Below are positions 33,108-41,924 of a DNA stretch of 64,000 nt, piece after piece. Made by a program: the position numbers and the translations under genes. Position 1 is the first letter of the stretch; every line of letters starts with the position of its first letter. The stretch covers positions 1 through 64,000 of the forward strand of contig CAJFOX010000019.1 in the NCBI GenBank assembly GCA_904397845.1, given 5' to 3'. Source of the stretch: an uncultured Oscillospiraceae bacterium (GTDB lineage: Bacteria; Bacillota; Clostridia; Oscillospirales; Ruminococcaceae). The notes under the pieces are model-generated. The model made no database searches, was not told the DNA's origin, and worked only from the letters and a program-made list of their open reading frames with translations.

Positions 33108-34565
33108 TTATTTGCTCAACAGATCAATCCCTTTTCGGATGCGGGCAAGGGATTCTTTCTTGCCCAAAATAGAACAGATTTCAATTCCGCCGCCAGGGGT
33201 AAACTGCTTTCCGCTTACAGCCACGCGGATCGGCCAAAGCAGATACCCATTTTTCACACCCAGTTTGGCGATTAAATCAAACAGGGCGGTATGAATGGAT
33301 TCTTCGGAAAAATTGTCCAGCGCTTCCAATACGGGTAATGCAGCCTTGAGCGCCTCCAAAGAGGTCTCCTTATTGGTCTTCATTTTTTTATGGATATACA
33401 GCGCTGTATCGTATTCCGGCAGGCAGTCGATAAAGTCCACCTGCTCTGGAATCTGATTGAGCACCTCCGTCCGCGCCTGCAGCACCTTAGCGATGAGCCG
33501 GGTATCCACGTCCTCGCGTTTCACCGTTTGCCGGATCCAGGGCAGAGCGATTTGGTGAAACTGATCCAGCGGGAGGCGGCGGATGTATTCCGCGTTAATG
33601 TAGTCCAGTTTTTGATTGTCAAAAATCGAAGGAGATTTGCTGATGCCGGAAACAGAGAACTCCTTTTTGAGTTCCTCCATCGTGAAGATCTCCTGTTCGC
33701 CTTTGGGTGCCCAGCCTAACAGCGCCAGATAATTGACGATAGCAGGAGGAAGATACCCCTTGGCGACCAAGTCTTGATAAGATGCGTCTCCATTTCGTTT
33801 GGACAGTTTTTCGGTGGCGTTTTTCATCACCGGTGGGCAATGGATATAGGTAGGGATTTCCCAGCCAAACGCCTCGTACAAAAGATTATATTTGGGAGTG
33901 GAGGACAAGTATTCAGATCCGCGGATTACGTGGGTAATGCCCATGGTATGGTCATCTACCACATTGGCAAAGTTGTAGGTAGGCATACCGTCGGCTTTGA
34001 TGAGCACCTGATCGTCCAGCGTATCATTATCTACGGTGATCAGGCCGTATACTTCATCGTGAAAAGAAGTGGTTCCTTCGGTAGGCATTTTCTGCCGGAT
34101 GACGTAAGGAATTCCTGCCGCCAGCTTTTCTGCCACTTCTTCTTTGGAAAGGTTGCGGCAGTGCCCATCATACCGAGGGACAATACCGGAAGCTTTTTGC
34201 AGCACTCGAACTTCCTCCAAGCGATCCTTATCACAGAAGCAGTAGTAGGCATGTCCGCTTTCCACCAGCTGTTCGGCATATTTTTTGAACATGGGCATGC
34301 GCTCGCTTTGGACGTAAGGCCCCACCGGACCGCCGATATCCGGCCCTTCATCCCAATAAAGCCCCGCTTCCTTCAACGTGTTATAAATGATGTCCACAGC
34401 GCCTTCCACATAACGTTCCTGGTCAGTGTCTTCGATGCGGAGAATAAAGGTGCCGCCCTGGGATTTGGCCATCAGATAGGCATAAAGAGCAGTTCTAAGG
34501 TTTCCCACATGCATATAGCCAGTGGGACTGGGTGCAAAACGAGTACGCACGCCTTCCAGTTTCAT
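33108..34565 (-). CDS. gltX: Glutamyl-tRNA synthetase
   Basis: AGGAGG precedes the minus-strand ATG at 34565, giving 485 residues. It is a class I synthetase: the HIGH-type motif reads [19 protein letters not shown], the KMSKS-type motif reads EKLSKRNGD, and RFAPSPTG identifies the Glu/Gln group. The domain order and length match bacterial GltX. It charges tRNA-Glu with glutamate in the cytosol. Because Firmicutes commonly lack GlnRS, this enzyme may also misacylate tRNA-Gln for amidation. The upstream promoter reads in the same direction. Confidence 0.96.
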   Translation of the reverse strand: MKLEGVRTRFAPSPTGYMHVGNLRTALYAYLMAKSQGGTFILRIEDTDQERYVEGAVDIIYNTLKEAGLYWDEGPDIGGPVGPYVQSERMPMFKKYAEQLVESGHAYYCFCDKDRLEEVRVLQKASGIVPRYDGHCRNLSKEEVAEKLAAGIPYVIRQKMPTEGTTSFHDEVYGLITVDNDTLDDQVLIKADGMPTYNFANVVDDHTMGITHVIRGSEYLSSTPKYNLLYEAFGWEIPTYIHCPPVMKNATEKLSKRNGDASYQDLVAKGYLPPAIVNYLALLGWAPKGEQEIFTMEELKKEFSVSGISKSPSIFDNQKLDYINAEYIRRLPLDQFHQIALPWIRQTVKREDVDTRLIAKVLQARTEVLNQIPEQVDFIDCLPEYDTALYIHKKMKTNKETSLEALKAALPVLEALDNFSEESIHTALFDLIAKLGVKNGYLLWPIRVAVSGKQFTPGGGIEICSILGKKESLARIRKGIDLLSK

Positions 34566-34638
34566 GTTGTTTCCTCCTGTTGCCGCAGTCACGGCGATTG
34601 CTGATCATTCCATTTTTTAGAAAAATCGATATAAATAT

Positions 34639-34667
34639 ATATTACCTTTGCCCAGTTTGCTTGTCAA
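34639..34667 (-). promoter_or_regulatory. Promoter of gltX
   Basis: Minus strand: TTGACA (34662-34667), 17 bases, TAATAT (34639-34644). Confidence 0.75.
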
Positions 34668-34717
34668 GGTAGGTTTTGGGGCAGAATGGGCCGCCCGCTG
34701 CTGGAGGACGACCGGTT

Positions 34718-34750
34718 CCGACAGGTTACGCTATGGAAAACAGCTATACT
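34718..34750 (+). promoter_or_regulatory. Candidate Spo0A-dependent spoIIE promoter
   Basis: TATACT (34745-34750) lies 21 bases after CCGACA (34718-34723), inside TTCCGACA, which resembles a Spo0A box (TTCGACA). A 21-base spacer is characteristic of the Spo0A-activated SigA promoters spoIIE and spoIIG of B. subtilis. Supported only by this single spacing. Confidence 0.45.
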
Positions 34751-34835
34751 AAAAATGCCGGAAACCATATTTTATGCACAAACAAAGGGAAAAATACCTG
34801 ATGGGCCGGCCGGATAAAAGAAATGAGGGATAATT

Positions 34836-37166
34836 GTGTTAAAAACAAAGGAAAAACCCATGCCTGCCGTCTCTCATCTGGCAGGATTTTTAAAGAGGCA
34901 GGCCGTGCTGCTGGAATATCTGGCCTGTGTTGTCTGCGGATTCATACTGTCCAACGCTTTTTTGCTAGGGCAGTTGGCGCCGTTTGGGGTAGCCTTTGCC
35001 GCAGCCGGAAAAAAAGAGCGAGCCACTGCAGCGGGTGCGGGTGCGCTTTTGGGATATATTTTTTCCGTTCACCCGGAGAACAATACTCGCTATATCGCGG
35101 CGGTTGCGCTGACGGTAGCCGTCAAATGGCTTTTGCCGCCGCACCTGATGAACAAAAATCAACGCTGGACAGCACCCGCTATTGCGTTCGGCGCGGTTTT
35201 TCTGCCCGGGGTTGCGCTGGCCTCCCTGCGGGGATATCTTTTGTATGATGTAGTGATCTGCCTATCCGAATCCGTACTGGCGGCTGGAACCTGCTTTTTC
35301 TTTCAGCGCGCGGTGGAGGCTTTGCTGCGCCGGGAAAAACTGGCGACATTAAACGGCAAAGATGTCTCCTGCCTGATTATTGCCTATGCGCTGCTGGTAA
35401 TGGCGCTGGGCTCTTTTTCCATTGGCGATGTCTCCATCGGGCGGGTTGTGGCGGTAGTGACAATTCTGCTGGCGGCAAAGTGCGGCCGGGAATCCGGCGG
35501 CGCCATTGCAGGAGTGACAGCAGGAATTGCGATGGGAATTTTGGGAGGAGATTTTTCCTTTTTGGCGGCGGCTTATGGCTTCGGCGGCATGCTGGCTGGG
35601 ATGTTTGCAGAGCTGGGATCGGTCGTACAGGCGCTGGTATTTGTGGTCGTAAACGGCCTGACGGCTTTGATTATGGGGAGCGAATATCAGGCATACAGCG
35701 TTTTGTATGAGATTTTTCTCGGCGCAGTACTATTTTTGCTGATCCCATCCTCGGCGGTGCGAAGCTTGATTTTCTGGGGCCGGCAACGGTCGGACGCCTT
35801 TTCCAAAACGGCCCGGGAAGTGGTATTATCCAAACTGAAATTCGCTTCGGCTGCGCTGGCGGATATCGGGGAGACTACCCGGCAGGTTCACCAAAAGATC
35901 AGTTCCTCCAAATCGGGCACGGTGGCGGATGTTTTTGCTGCCGCGGCAGAAGATGTGTGCAAGTCCTGCGCGCAAAAGCCGGTGTGTTGGGGAGAACAGT
36001 ATCATTCGGTGATGGACGGTTTTAACAACCTGACTGAGGTTTTGCGCCGGAAAGGGAAGATAACAGCAGAGGATTTTTCCGGCTATATGGAAGAACATTG
36101 TGATCACAAATGGGAGCTGGCAAGCGAGATCTGCACCGGATATGAGCGCCTGTCCGGCAAAAAGGAGGCGTATATGCAGGCTCAGACTCTGCGCGGTGTA
36201 GTCACCGACCAGTTTCAAGGGATGAGCGGTATGCTGGATTCCCTGGCACAGGAGCTGACCGGCATTGAACAGGCGGAGTTCCCATTGGCCGACCGGATCA
36301 GCGCGCTGTTGGAGCGGGAAAACCTTTCCCCTATTTCAGTCAGCGCCTACACCGATCAGACCGGCCGGCTGACGGTAGAAGCGGCAATTCCGCCTTTCAA
36401 GCTGGCCCGTATGAATCAGACTTCCATGACCTTATGGCTTTCCGATCTGTGCCAGCGAAGGCTGCAGCTGCCGGTGGTGAGCGAAGTGGAAAACGCATCC
36501 CATCTGCGGTGGATCGAGAGAACCGTCTATTCGGTGGAAACGGCGAAAATTCAGCATTCCTGTGACGGACAGAAAGTGTGTGGGGATGCGCTGGAAGAGA
36601 TCTGGGACGGCCGGGGAAGAGTTCATCTGCTTTTGTCCGATGGAATGGGCAGCGGAAGCAGAGCGGCTTTGGATTCGGCCATGACCGTCTGCCTGCTCAA
36701 AAAGCTGGTAACGGCGGGATTTTCTTTTGATTCCTCTTTGGAGTTAGTCAATGCCGCGCTGCTGGCTAAATCGGAGGAAGAATCTCTTTCTACGATAGAT
36801 GTGGCAACAATAGATCTCTACTCGGGCGAAACGCAGTTCTTGAAAGCAGGCGCGGCGCCGACTTTTGTTTATCGGGATGGCTCGGTGGTTAAGGTGGAGG
36901 CAGCTTCCATGCCGGCAGGTATCCTCAAAGGGGTAGATTTTGCAAAAAGCCGCCTGAAATTGCACGAAGGGGATTGGATCGTCATGCTTTCAGATGGGAT
37001 GCTTTTGGGAGGCAGTGAGTGGATTTTTGACCAGATAAAGCTGTCTGCTAAGAAAAGTGCCGAAGAGCTGGCTCAGGATCTGTGGCAAACCGCACAAAAA
37101 AGAAAACCCAGCGGTCATGATGACGATGCTAGCGTAATGGTCTGCAAAGTGATTGAAAAACCTTAG
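34836..37166 (+). CDS. spoIIE: Stage II sporulation protein E (PP2C phosphatase)
   Basis: The GTG at 34836 follows GAGGGA by 5 bases; 776 residues, slightly shorter than B. subtilis SpoIIE (827). The N-terminal 300 residues contain about ten membrane helices, a central coiled region follows, and the C-terminal PP2C domain carries the metal motifs LLLSDGMGSGSRAALDS, MLSDGM and GHDDDASVMV. SpoIIE dephosphorylates SpoIIAA-P to release SigF in the forespore and takes part in polar septum formation. Its presence is direct evidence that the organism has the sporulation programme. A 21-base-spaced promoter lies upstream. Confidence 0.96.
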   Translation: MLKTKEKPMPAVSHLAGFLKRQAVLLEYLACVVCGFILSNAFLLGQLAPFGVAFAAAGKKERATAAGAGALLGYIFSVHPENNTRYIAAVALTVAVKWLLPPHLMNKNQRWTAPAIAFGAVFLPGVALASLRGYLLYDVVICLSESVLAAGTCFFFQRAVEALLRREKLATLNGKDVSCLIIAYALLVMALGSFSIGDVSIGRVVAVVTILLAAKCGRESGGAIAGVTAGIAMGILGGDFSFLAAAYGFGGMLAGMFAELGSVVQALVFVVVNGLTALIMGSEYQAYSVLYEIFLGAVLFLLIPSSAVRSLIFWGRQRSDAFSKTAREVVLSKLKFASAALADIGETTRQVHQKISSSKSGTVADVFAAAAEDVCKSCAQKPVCWGEQYHSVMDGFNNLTEVLRRKGKITAEDFSGYMEEHCDHKWELASEICTGYERLSGKKEAYMQAQTLRGVVTDQFQGMSGMLDSLAQELTGIEQAEFPLADRISALLERENLSPISVSAYTDQTGRLTVEAAIPPFKLARMNQTSMTLWLSDLCQRRLQLPVVSEVENASHLRWIERTVYSVETAKIQHSCDGQKVCGDALEEIWDGRGRVHLLLSDGMGSGSRAALDSAMTVCLLKKLVTAGFSFDSSLELVNAALLAKSEEESLSTIDVATIDLYSGETQFLKAGAAPTFVYRDGSVVKVEAASMPAGILKGVDFAKSRLKLHEGDWIVMLSDGMLLGGSEWIFDQIKLSAKKSAEELAQDLWQTAQKRKPSGHDDDASVMVCKVIEKP

Positions 37167-37190
37167 TGGCTTAAGAAAAAAACCGGACGG

Positions 37191-37295
37191 TTGACATTTT
37201 TTCACCCATCCGATATGCTGAAATCAAAGGCAGAGCGGCCCAAACGCCGCAAAAGAAAAGGAGGGAAGGCGCCCTGCACGCAGGGCGCCTTTTTA
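37191..37295 (+). promoter_or_regulatory. Promoter and double-hairpin leader of the GNAT gene
   Basis: TTGACA (37191-37196), 17 bases, TATGCT (37214-37219). The leader has GCGGC...GCCGC (37235-37250), then AAAGGAGGG (37257-37265), then a GC-rich hairpin GGCGCCCTG...CAGGGCGCC (37268-37289) with TTTTT directly before the AUG at 37303. The hairpin looks like an attenuator, or it brings the ribosome-binding site close to the AUG. Confidence 0.55.
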
Positions 37296-37302
37296 GAAGA
37301 AA

Positions 37303-38229
37303 ATGGATTTATTGGATTTTTGCAACAGCCATATCCCTCAGGCAAAGCGCCTTGCCTGGGAAAATTACCAGCAGGAACGCCAGGCCGTGCCAGCGCTGCC
37401 GCCAGATCCGCGGATACCGGATTTGAGCGAGCTGGCCGAAAACGGTTTAGGATGCGCCGCATTTGAAAATGGAGAAATGATAGGTTTCCTCTGTTGCCTG
37501 GCACCCATGGACAATGCTTTTACCACTACAGCTCGGGGGACTTTTTCTCCGATCTACGCCCATGGCGCAGCGAGGGAGGACCGTATTCGAATTTATCAAA
37601 AGCTGTATCAGGCAGCGGCCCAAAAATGGGCGAATGCCGGTATTTCCAGCCATTCTATTGGGTTATATGCTCACGACCGGGAAGCAATAACGGCATTTTT
37701 CCAGTATGGTTTCGGACTGCGGTGTATTGACGCCATCCGCCCCATGACACCGATACGGTCGCCTGCCTGCGAAGGTTTTTCTTTTTTTGAAATACCCCCA
37801 GAATCCCGCGGCCGACTGGAACCTCTGCATCGGATGTTAAACGCTCATTTTGAAAAAAGCCCCTGCTTTATGAAGCATACTGGGCCAGACCTGTGGATAA
37901 CGAAAAAAACCCGTCTGTTTGCAGCAGAAAATTCGGAAGGGGTTGCCGCTTATATTGAAACGGCGGATGCGGCGGAAAATTTTGTTACAGAGCTGCCACA
38001 AGTACAGAATATCTGTGGTGCTTTCTGTCTGCCAGCGCACCGGGGAAAGGGACTGTATCCCAGCCTTTTGAATTTCCTCATCAATGTGCTGGCATCCGAG
38101 GGATATACCCTTCTGGGAGTGGATTATGAAAGCTTTAACCCGACTGCCGCCGGGTTTTGGCAGAAGCACTTTACCCCATATACAAACGGTGTGGTCCGGA
38201 GGATTGATGAAAATGTCCTGGGATGGTAA
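37303..38229 (+). CDS. GNAT-family N-acetyltransferase, two-domain
   Basis: 308 residues, about twice a single GNAT domain. The N-terminal domain has the acetyl-CoA region around GMIGFLCCLAPMDNAF and YAHDREAITAFFQYGFGL; the C-terminal domain repeats the fold with FCLPAHRGKGLYPSLLNFLI, where the acetyl-CoA pyrophosphate loop (R-x-x-G-x-G/A) is seen as HRGKGLYPSL, and ends YESFNPTAAGFWQKHF. The substrate is not predictable. An in-frame stop 9 bases before the ATG excludes an earlier start. No ribosome-binding site lies at the usual distance: the strong one is on the other side of a hairpin, which makes regulation of its translation likely. Confidence 0.84.
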   Translation: MDLLDFCNSHIPQAKRLAWENYQQERQAVPALPPDPRIPDLSELAENGLGCAAFENGEMIGFLCCLAPMDNAFTTTARGTFSPIYAHGAAREDRIRIYQKLYQAAAQKWANAGISSHSIGLYAHDREAITAFFQYGFGLRCIDAIRPMTPIRSPACEGFSFFEIPPESRGRLEPLHRMLNAHFEKSPCFMKHTGPDLWITKKTRLFAAENSEGVAAYIETADAAENFVTELPQVQNICGAFCLPAHRGKGLYPSLLNFLINVLASEGYTLLGVDYESFNPTAAGFWQKHFTPYTNGVVRRIDENVLGW

Positions 38230-38312
38230 AAAAATGGGATAAAAGAGCGCTTTCATTTTTTGAAAACCCGCATTTGAATGCGTTTTGCCAAATTGACAGA
38301 GGGATAGCAGGA

Positions 38313-39167
38313 TTACGCCCGTACCAGTGATGGCTGGCGAAGATCCGCGGCGTGATGCCGTGCGTAGTGAAACAGAAATTGCTGGGCAATTCCCATCCAG
38401 GGCGAGAGCCGCTGGGGAAAACCGTCAGGGTATAATACGGCCAGAACCCTTTTCATCCAGACGTCCATTGGCACTACCTCTGTTTTGTGAAAGCCGTACA
38501 GCAGTACGCAGTCTGCAACTTTGGGGCCTACGCCGCAAATACTGGTCAGGACCCGTCGGGCATTGTCACTATCCAGTGTATCGACGGTTTTTAGATTGAC
38601 AGCGCCGGAAGACACTTTTTGCGCCGCATCCAGAAGGTACCTGGCCCGAAATCCGCTGCGCAGCGGTGCAAGATCCTCTATCGTACATGAGGAGAGCCGT
38701 TCCGGCGTGGGAAAAGCCGGCGGGCCTTTTTCCATCGGATCGCCCAAAAGAGAACAAAACCGCTCTATAATGCCGCGAATGCGAGGGATATTGTTGTTTT
38801 GACTGATGATAAAAGAGCACAGGGTTTCCCACGGATCCTGGCGCAGCAGACGGATGCCCGGCGCGAACCGGACAGCCCGGCATAAAACAGGATCGGTGCA
38901 AAAGTTCCGGCACAAAGTAGTATAATCCTCGTCCAGGCCGAAATAAGGGATCCAAAAGTCCCGGATGAGCCCGCGGCTTGTATGGGTAAAAATCAAAACA
39001 GTGCGCTCCTGCCTGACCCGGCAGAAGGTTCCGCAGCAAACGCCCTCCCAGAAGCCGTCGGGACAGCGTTTCCATCGAAAGCACTGTCCGCAGTCCAGCG
39101 TGCGCCCTAAATCGAAACAGGAGACACCCTGCAGCAGAATCTGTCCATTTTTTTCAACCATTCGCAT
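38313..39167 (-). CDS. 8-oxoguanine DNA glycosylase, OGG1 type
   Basis: A 284-residue HhH-GPD glycosylase of the bacterial OGG1 group. The N-domain opens CGQCFRWK, the helix-hairpin-helix reads ICGVGPKVADCVLLYGFHK with the Schiff-base lysine in PKVADC, and the catalytic Asp follows in VVPMDVWMKR; FIISQNNNI is the lesion-facing loop. It removes 8-oxoguanine and cleaves the resulting abasic site. No iron-sulfur Cys cluster is present, unlike MutY or EndoIII. AAGGAG precedes the ATG. Single-gene transcript on the minus strand. Confidence 0.92.
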   Translation of the reverse strand: MRMVEKNGQILLQGVSCFDLGRTLDCGQCFRWKRCPDGFWEGVCCGTFCRVRQERTVLIFTHTSRGLIRDFWIPYFGLDEDYTTLCRNFCTDPVLCRAVRFAPGIRLLRQDPWETLCSFIISQNNNIPRIRGIIERFCSLLGDPMEKGPPAFPTPERLSSCTIEDLAPLRSGFRARYLLDAAQKVSSGAVNLKTVDTLDSDNARRVLTSICGVGPKVADCVLLYGFHKTEVVPMDVWMKRVLAVLYPDGFPQRLSPWMGIAQQFLFHYARHHAADLRQPSLVRA

Positions 39168-39537
39168 GAAATTCTCGCTCCTTGCCCCCTTAAAAAAGCA
39201 AAGTCAGTCTCATTTTTCATTCAGACATTGAATGCCGGGACTGCCATCTCAACCGCCGTACCCGTAGATGCTTGGCGGACATGGCAGACAGCAGGCTGTT
39301 ATTTTGCCTTTTGCAAACAGCTTTTTCCAGCGGATTTCCCGTTTACGGGCTATGCTTTTGCCTAAGGAGACGATTTTTCGGATATTGGATGTACCCTTAT
39401 CCTTTTGGCAGCTAAAGCCGCTGAATCTTATTATAGCACCTTTTGCACAGATGTGATATACTATCCATAAATAACCAACGGTGCCGGGGCGAATTGACGC
39501 GGCCTGTGTGCGCCGTTTGATGAAAGGGCGCTTTATC
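39168..39537. other. Intergenic region, no gene supported
   Basis: About 370 bases between divergent genes. The 100-residue minus-strand track frame (39249-39551) overlaps the start of the DUF6062 gene and lacks a usable start inside the intergenic part. A TATAAT-like box occurs on the minus strand at about 39430, so a small minus-strand RNA ending near the OGG1 gene is possible, but I recognise no RNA family. Confidence 0.35.
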
Positions 39538-40230
39538 ATGAAAGATTCCATTTATACCATCCCACTCAGCGAAGTGTTGGAACCGAAAGACGGCTGCCCG
39601 ATCTGCCGTTTGCGCAATATTCTGGAGAACCGGTGCCTGGAATATATTATGGGGGCGGCCATGATGGAACCGGATATCCGCATGGAAACCAACAGGGAGG
39701 GCTTTTGTTTTTCCCACTTTCAGCGGATGCTCAAGGCGAAAAATCGTTTGTCCCTCGCGCTTATGCTGGAAAGCCGTTTGGCTTATGTGGCGGAAAATGA
39801 GCTGTCTGCACATCCGGCTAAGGGCGGGCTGTTTAGGAAGAATGTGCCGGTCGCTCCCCAAAAGCAAAGCTGCTTTGTCTGCAGCGAAGTCAACCGGGTC
39901 ATGGACCGGATGCTCCAAACATTGATTCATACGTGGGAGAAAGATGAAAGCTTCCGGAGTTTATACGATCAGCAGCCGGTGATCTGCCTGGAACACTGCC
40001 GGCAGCTGACGGCGCTGGCACCCAATGTGATAGGAAAGCGCGCTGCCCCATTTATCGCGCAAACACAGCGGATTACACGGGCATATTTGGAGGCGCTTGG
40101 AAAAGATGTAACGCATTTCTGCCGGATGTATGATTACCGGAACAAGGGGCAGGATTGGGGAAACAGCCGGGATTCTATCGAGCGGGCAATTTGGTTTTTA
40201 ACGACTAGAAAGCCGGAAGAGGAAAAATAA
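39538..40230 (+). CDS. DUF6062 family protein, Cys-rich
   Basis: GAAAGGG at 39521 favours the ATG at 39538, giving 230 residues. Two half-similar regions each carry a CxxC and a late Cys/His: GCPICRLRN then GFCFSHFQRM, and SCFVCSEVN then VICLEHCRQL. This duplicated CPIC...CFSH pattern is that of DUF6062 proteins of Clostridia, and it suggests two metal (zinc or Fe-S) sites. There is no signal peptide or membrane segment. Function unknown. Confidence 0.8.
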   Translation: MKDSIYTIPLSEVLEPKDGCPICRLRNILENRCLEYIMGAAMMEPDIRMETNREGFCFSHFQRMLKAKNRLSLALMLESRLAYVAENELSAHPAKGGLFRKNVPVAPQKQSCFVCSEVNRVMDRMLQTLIHTWEKDESFRSLYDQQPVICLEHCRQLTALAPNVIGKRAAPFIAQTQRITRAYLEALGKDVTHFCRMYDYRNKGQDWGNSRDSIERAIWFLTTRKPEEEK

Positions 40231-40237
40231 ATGTCTC

Positions 40238-40272
40238 AAAACGCGCCGTATGAGTGGTAATACGGCGCGTTT
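40238..40272 (+). terminator. Terminator after the DUF6062 gene
   Basis: AAACGCGCCGTAT-GAGTGGTA-ATACGGCGCGTTT forms a strong stem. Confidence 0.88.
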
Positions 40273-40467
40273 CCTTTAACCCGGGGAGTAAACGGGATAC
40301 ACCCTCCTTGGCGGGAATTCCGAACGTGTAAGACATGTCATAACCATTTGTAATTTGTAAAAACAGGAAAAATTTTTTCTTACATTGCCAACCGGCATAA
40401 AAAGTGGTTTTGCAGCTGCTTTTTATAAAATTTCCTTTTTTTCAATTAAATGGAATTTTTGTGTCAA

Positions 40468-40615
40468 GTGGAAAACAAAATTTTGTAAAAATAATTTTAA
40501 GTAGCTCATTTATCGGAAAAAATATGCTCTTTTCCACCTTTTCCACAAGCTTTTCCACTAAAAAGGCGTGGTAAGGGGAGATTACTGTTAGTATATTTGT
40601 TGAAAAGGTGGAAAA
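40468..40615. repeat. Cluster of five TTTTCCAC boxes in an AT-rich spacer
   Basis: TTTTCCAC occurs at 40530, 40539 and 40551 on the plus strand and as GTGGAAAA at 40468 and 40608. The middle one reads TTTTCCACA, close to the DnaA-box consensus TTATCCACA. The spacer (40273-40710) has no gene and is strongly AT-rich. A DnaA-binding cluster is one reading; a nucleoid-protein or transcription-factor site is another. Confidence 0.55.
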
Positions 40616-40710
40616 GGCGAAAAACAAGGAGATTTATCCAATCTATCTGCATAGTTTGAAATGCGATGTCAAAAATATTCCAAGGAGCAGAACAAAGGGA
40701 GGAATTTGAC

Positions 40711-40977
40711 ATGGTGCGTGGCGTACACAAAAAAATCATTGAGGTAGCGGATACGCAAAATGAATTTTTTGAACGGGCTATTTTGATTGTAAAAGAAGGA
40801 TCCCGGGACGAAGATCCGGAGCGTCTGCGCCAAAAAGCGGGGGATTACGTTTCTCAAATGGGAAACGTAGCGCTGGCTCGGCGGAAAAAGGAAAAATTTT
40901 TACGCCGTTTGGGGAAGGCATTGGCAATCGCTGCTTTTAGTATCGCTGTGGTATTGATGATCATTTTTTTGTTTTGA
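40711..40977 (+). CDS. Small tail-anchored protein of unknown function
   Basis: GGGAGGA at 40699 and the ATG at 40711 give 88 residues; the track begins 45 bases upstream. The N-terminus (MVRGVHKKIIEVADTQNEFFERAILIVKEG) has the look of a conserved clostridial family. A central charged stretch is followed by one C-terminal hydrophobic helix (LAIAAFSIAVVLMIIFLF), so it is probably tail-anchored with the bulk in the cytosol. It lies 160 bases before rlmB and may be co-transcribed with it. I do not recognise a named family. Confidence 0.72.
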   Translation: MVRGVHKKIIEVADTQNEFFERAILIVKEGSRDEDPERLRQKAGDYVSQMGNVALARRKKEKFLRRLGKALAIAAFSIAVVLMIIFLF

Positions 40978-41140
40978 TTGCGAAAGATAGCGGAAGATGC
41001 TTTTTTCTCTGTCAACTTTATGTTATAATATTACAAATATAGTGTTTTTTCGTCTTTTCGGCGCAGGGGCAAAAAGAGAAGGTTACAGGCGCAGAAAGTA
41101 GAGCGAAAAAGCGTTTGACAGTTGGAGGGGATTAAAAAGC

Positions 41141-41908
41141 ATGTCGGATCGGGCACAGAAAAATGACAGCCAGCTGATTTTTGGCAGAAATGCTGTATTG
41201 GAAGCAATTAAGGCTGGCGTAGCGATTGATAAGCTTTATGTGGCGCCAGTAGAACAAAGGGGAAGCATGGGGCAAATTATTTCCCTGGCAAAAGCGGCGG
41301 GCGTTCCGGTTAAAGATGTGACCGGCCAAAAGCTGGACGCCATGACTGGCAATCAGGCGCATCAGGGTGTTGCGGCGACGGTTGCGGCAGTTGCTTATAC
41401 CACAATAGATCAGGTCTGGGAATTGGCCCGGCAGAAGGGAGAAAATCTTTTTTTGATTCTTGCGGATGAAATAGAGGATCCGCACAACCTCGGCGCTTTG
41501 ATCCGGACGGCAGAATGCTGCGGCGCTCATGGGATTGTCATACCGAAACGGCGCAGCGCAGGATTGTCGCCCACAGTGTATAAAAGCTCGGCAGGGGCGG
41601 TAAGTCACCTGCCGGTAGTACGGGTGGCAAATCTGGCATCTTTTATCGACGAGCTGAAAAAGCAAGGCGTGTGGTTTTACTGTGCCGATATGGACGGACA
41701 GACTTGGTGCCAAACAGATTTCAGCAGCCATACGGCATTGGTAGTTGGCTCAGAGGGAAACGGTGTGGGCCGCTTGATCAAAGAAAAGTGCGACTTTGCG
41801 GTTTCGCTGCCGATGTTGGGCAAAATCAGCTCGTTAAACGCTTCTGTAGCTGGCGGCGTGCTGATGTATGAAATTGCCAGGCAGCGTCTTGCCATTAAGG
41901 CGCGGTAG
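41141..41908 (+). CDS. rlmB: 23S rRNA (guanosine-2'-O-)-methyltransferase, TrmH/RlmB family
   Basis: A 255-residue SPOUT (TrmH-type) methyltransferase. An N-terminal substrate-binding domain (LIFGRNAVLEAIKAG...) precedes the knotted SAM domain with its three signatures: ADEIEDPHNLGALIRTAECCG, VVGSEGNGVGRLIKEKCDF and LPMLGKISSLNASVAGGVLMYEI. Family members use SAM to methylate the ribose of G2251 in 23S rRNA. GGAGGGG is near the ATG. The next gene starts 17 bases after the stop, so the two are probably one operon. Confidence 0.95.
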   Translation: MSDRAQKNDSQLIFGRNAVLEAIKAGVAIDKLYVAPVEQRGSMGQIISLAKAAGVPVKDVTGQKLDAMTGNQAHQGVAATVAAVAYTTIDQVWELARQKGENLFLILADEIEDPHNLGALIRTAECCGAHGIVIPKRRSAGLSPTVYKSSAGAVSHLPVVRVANLASFIDELKKQGVWFYCADMDGQTWCQTDFSSHTALVVGSEGNGVGRLIKEKCDFAVSLPMLGKISSLNASVAGGVLMYEIARQRLAIKAR

Positions 41909-41924
41909 GAAAGGAGGAACCGGT

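Noticed and set aside
39249-39551. Minus-strand 100-residue ORF ending in a Cys/Pro-rich peptide, considered as a peptide precursor
   Set aside because: The part in the intergenic region has no start codon, and the rest overlaps the DUF6062 gene start. I also compared it by eye with SRP, RNase P and tmRNA signatures and found none.
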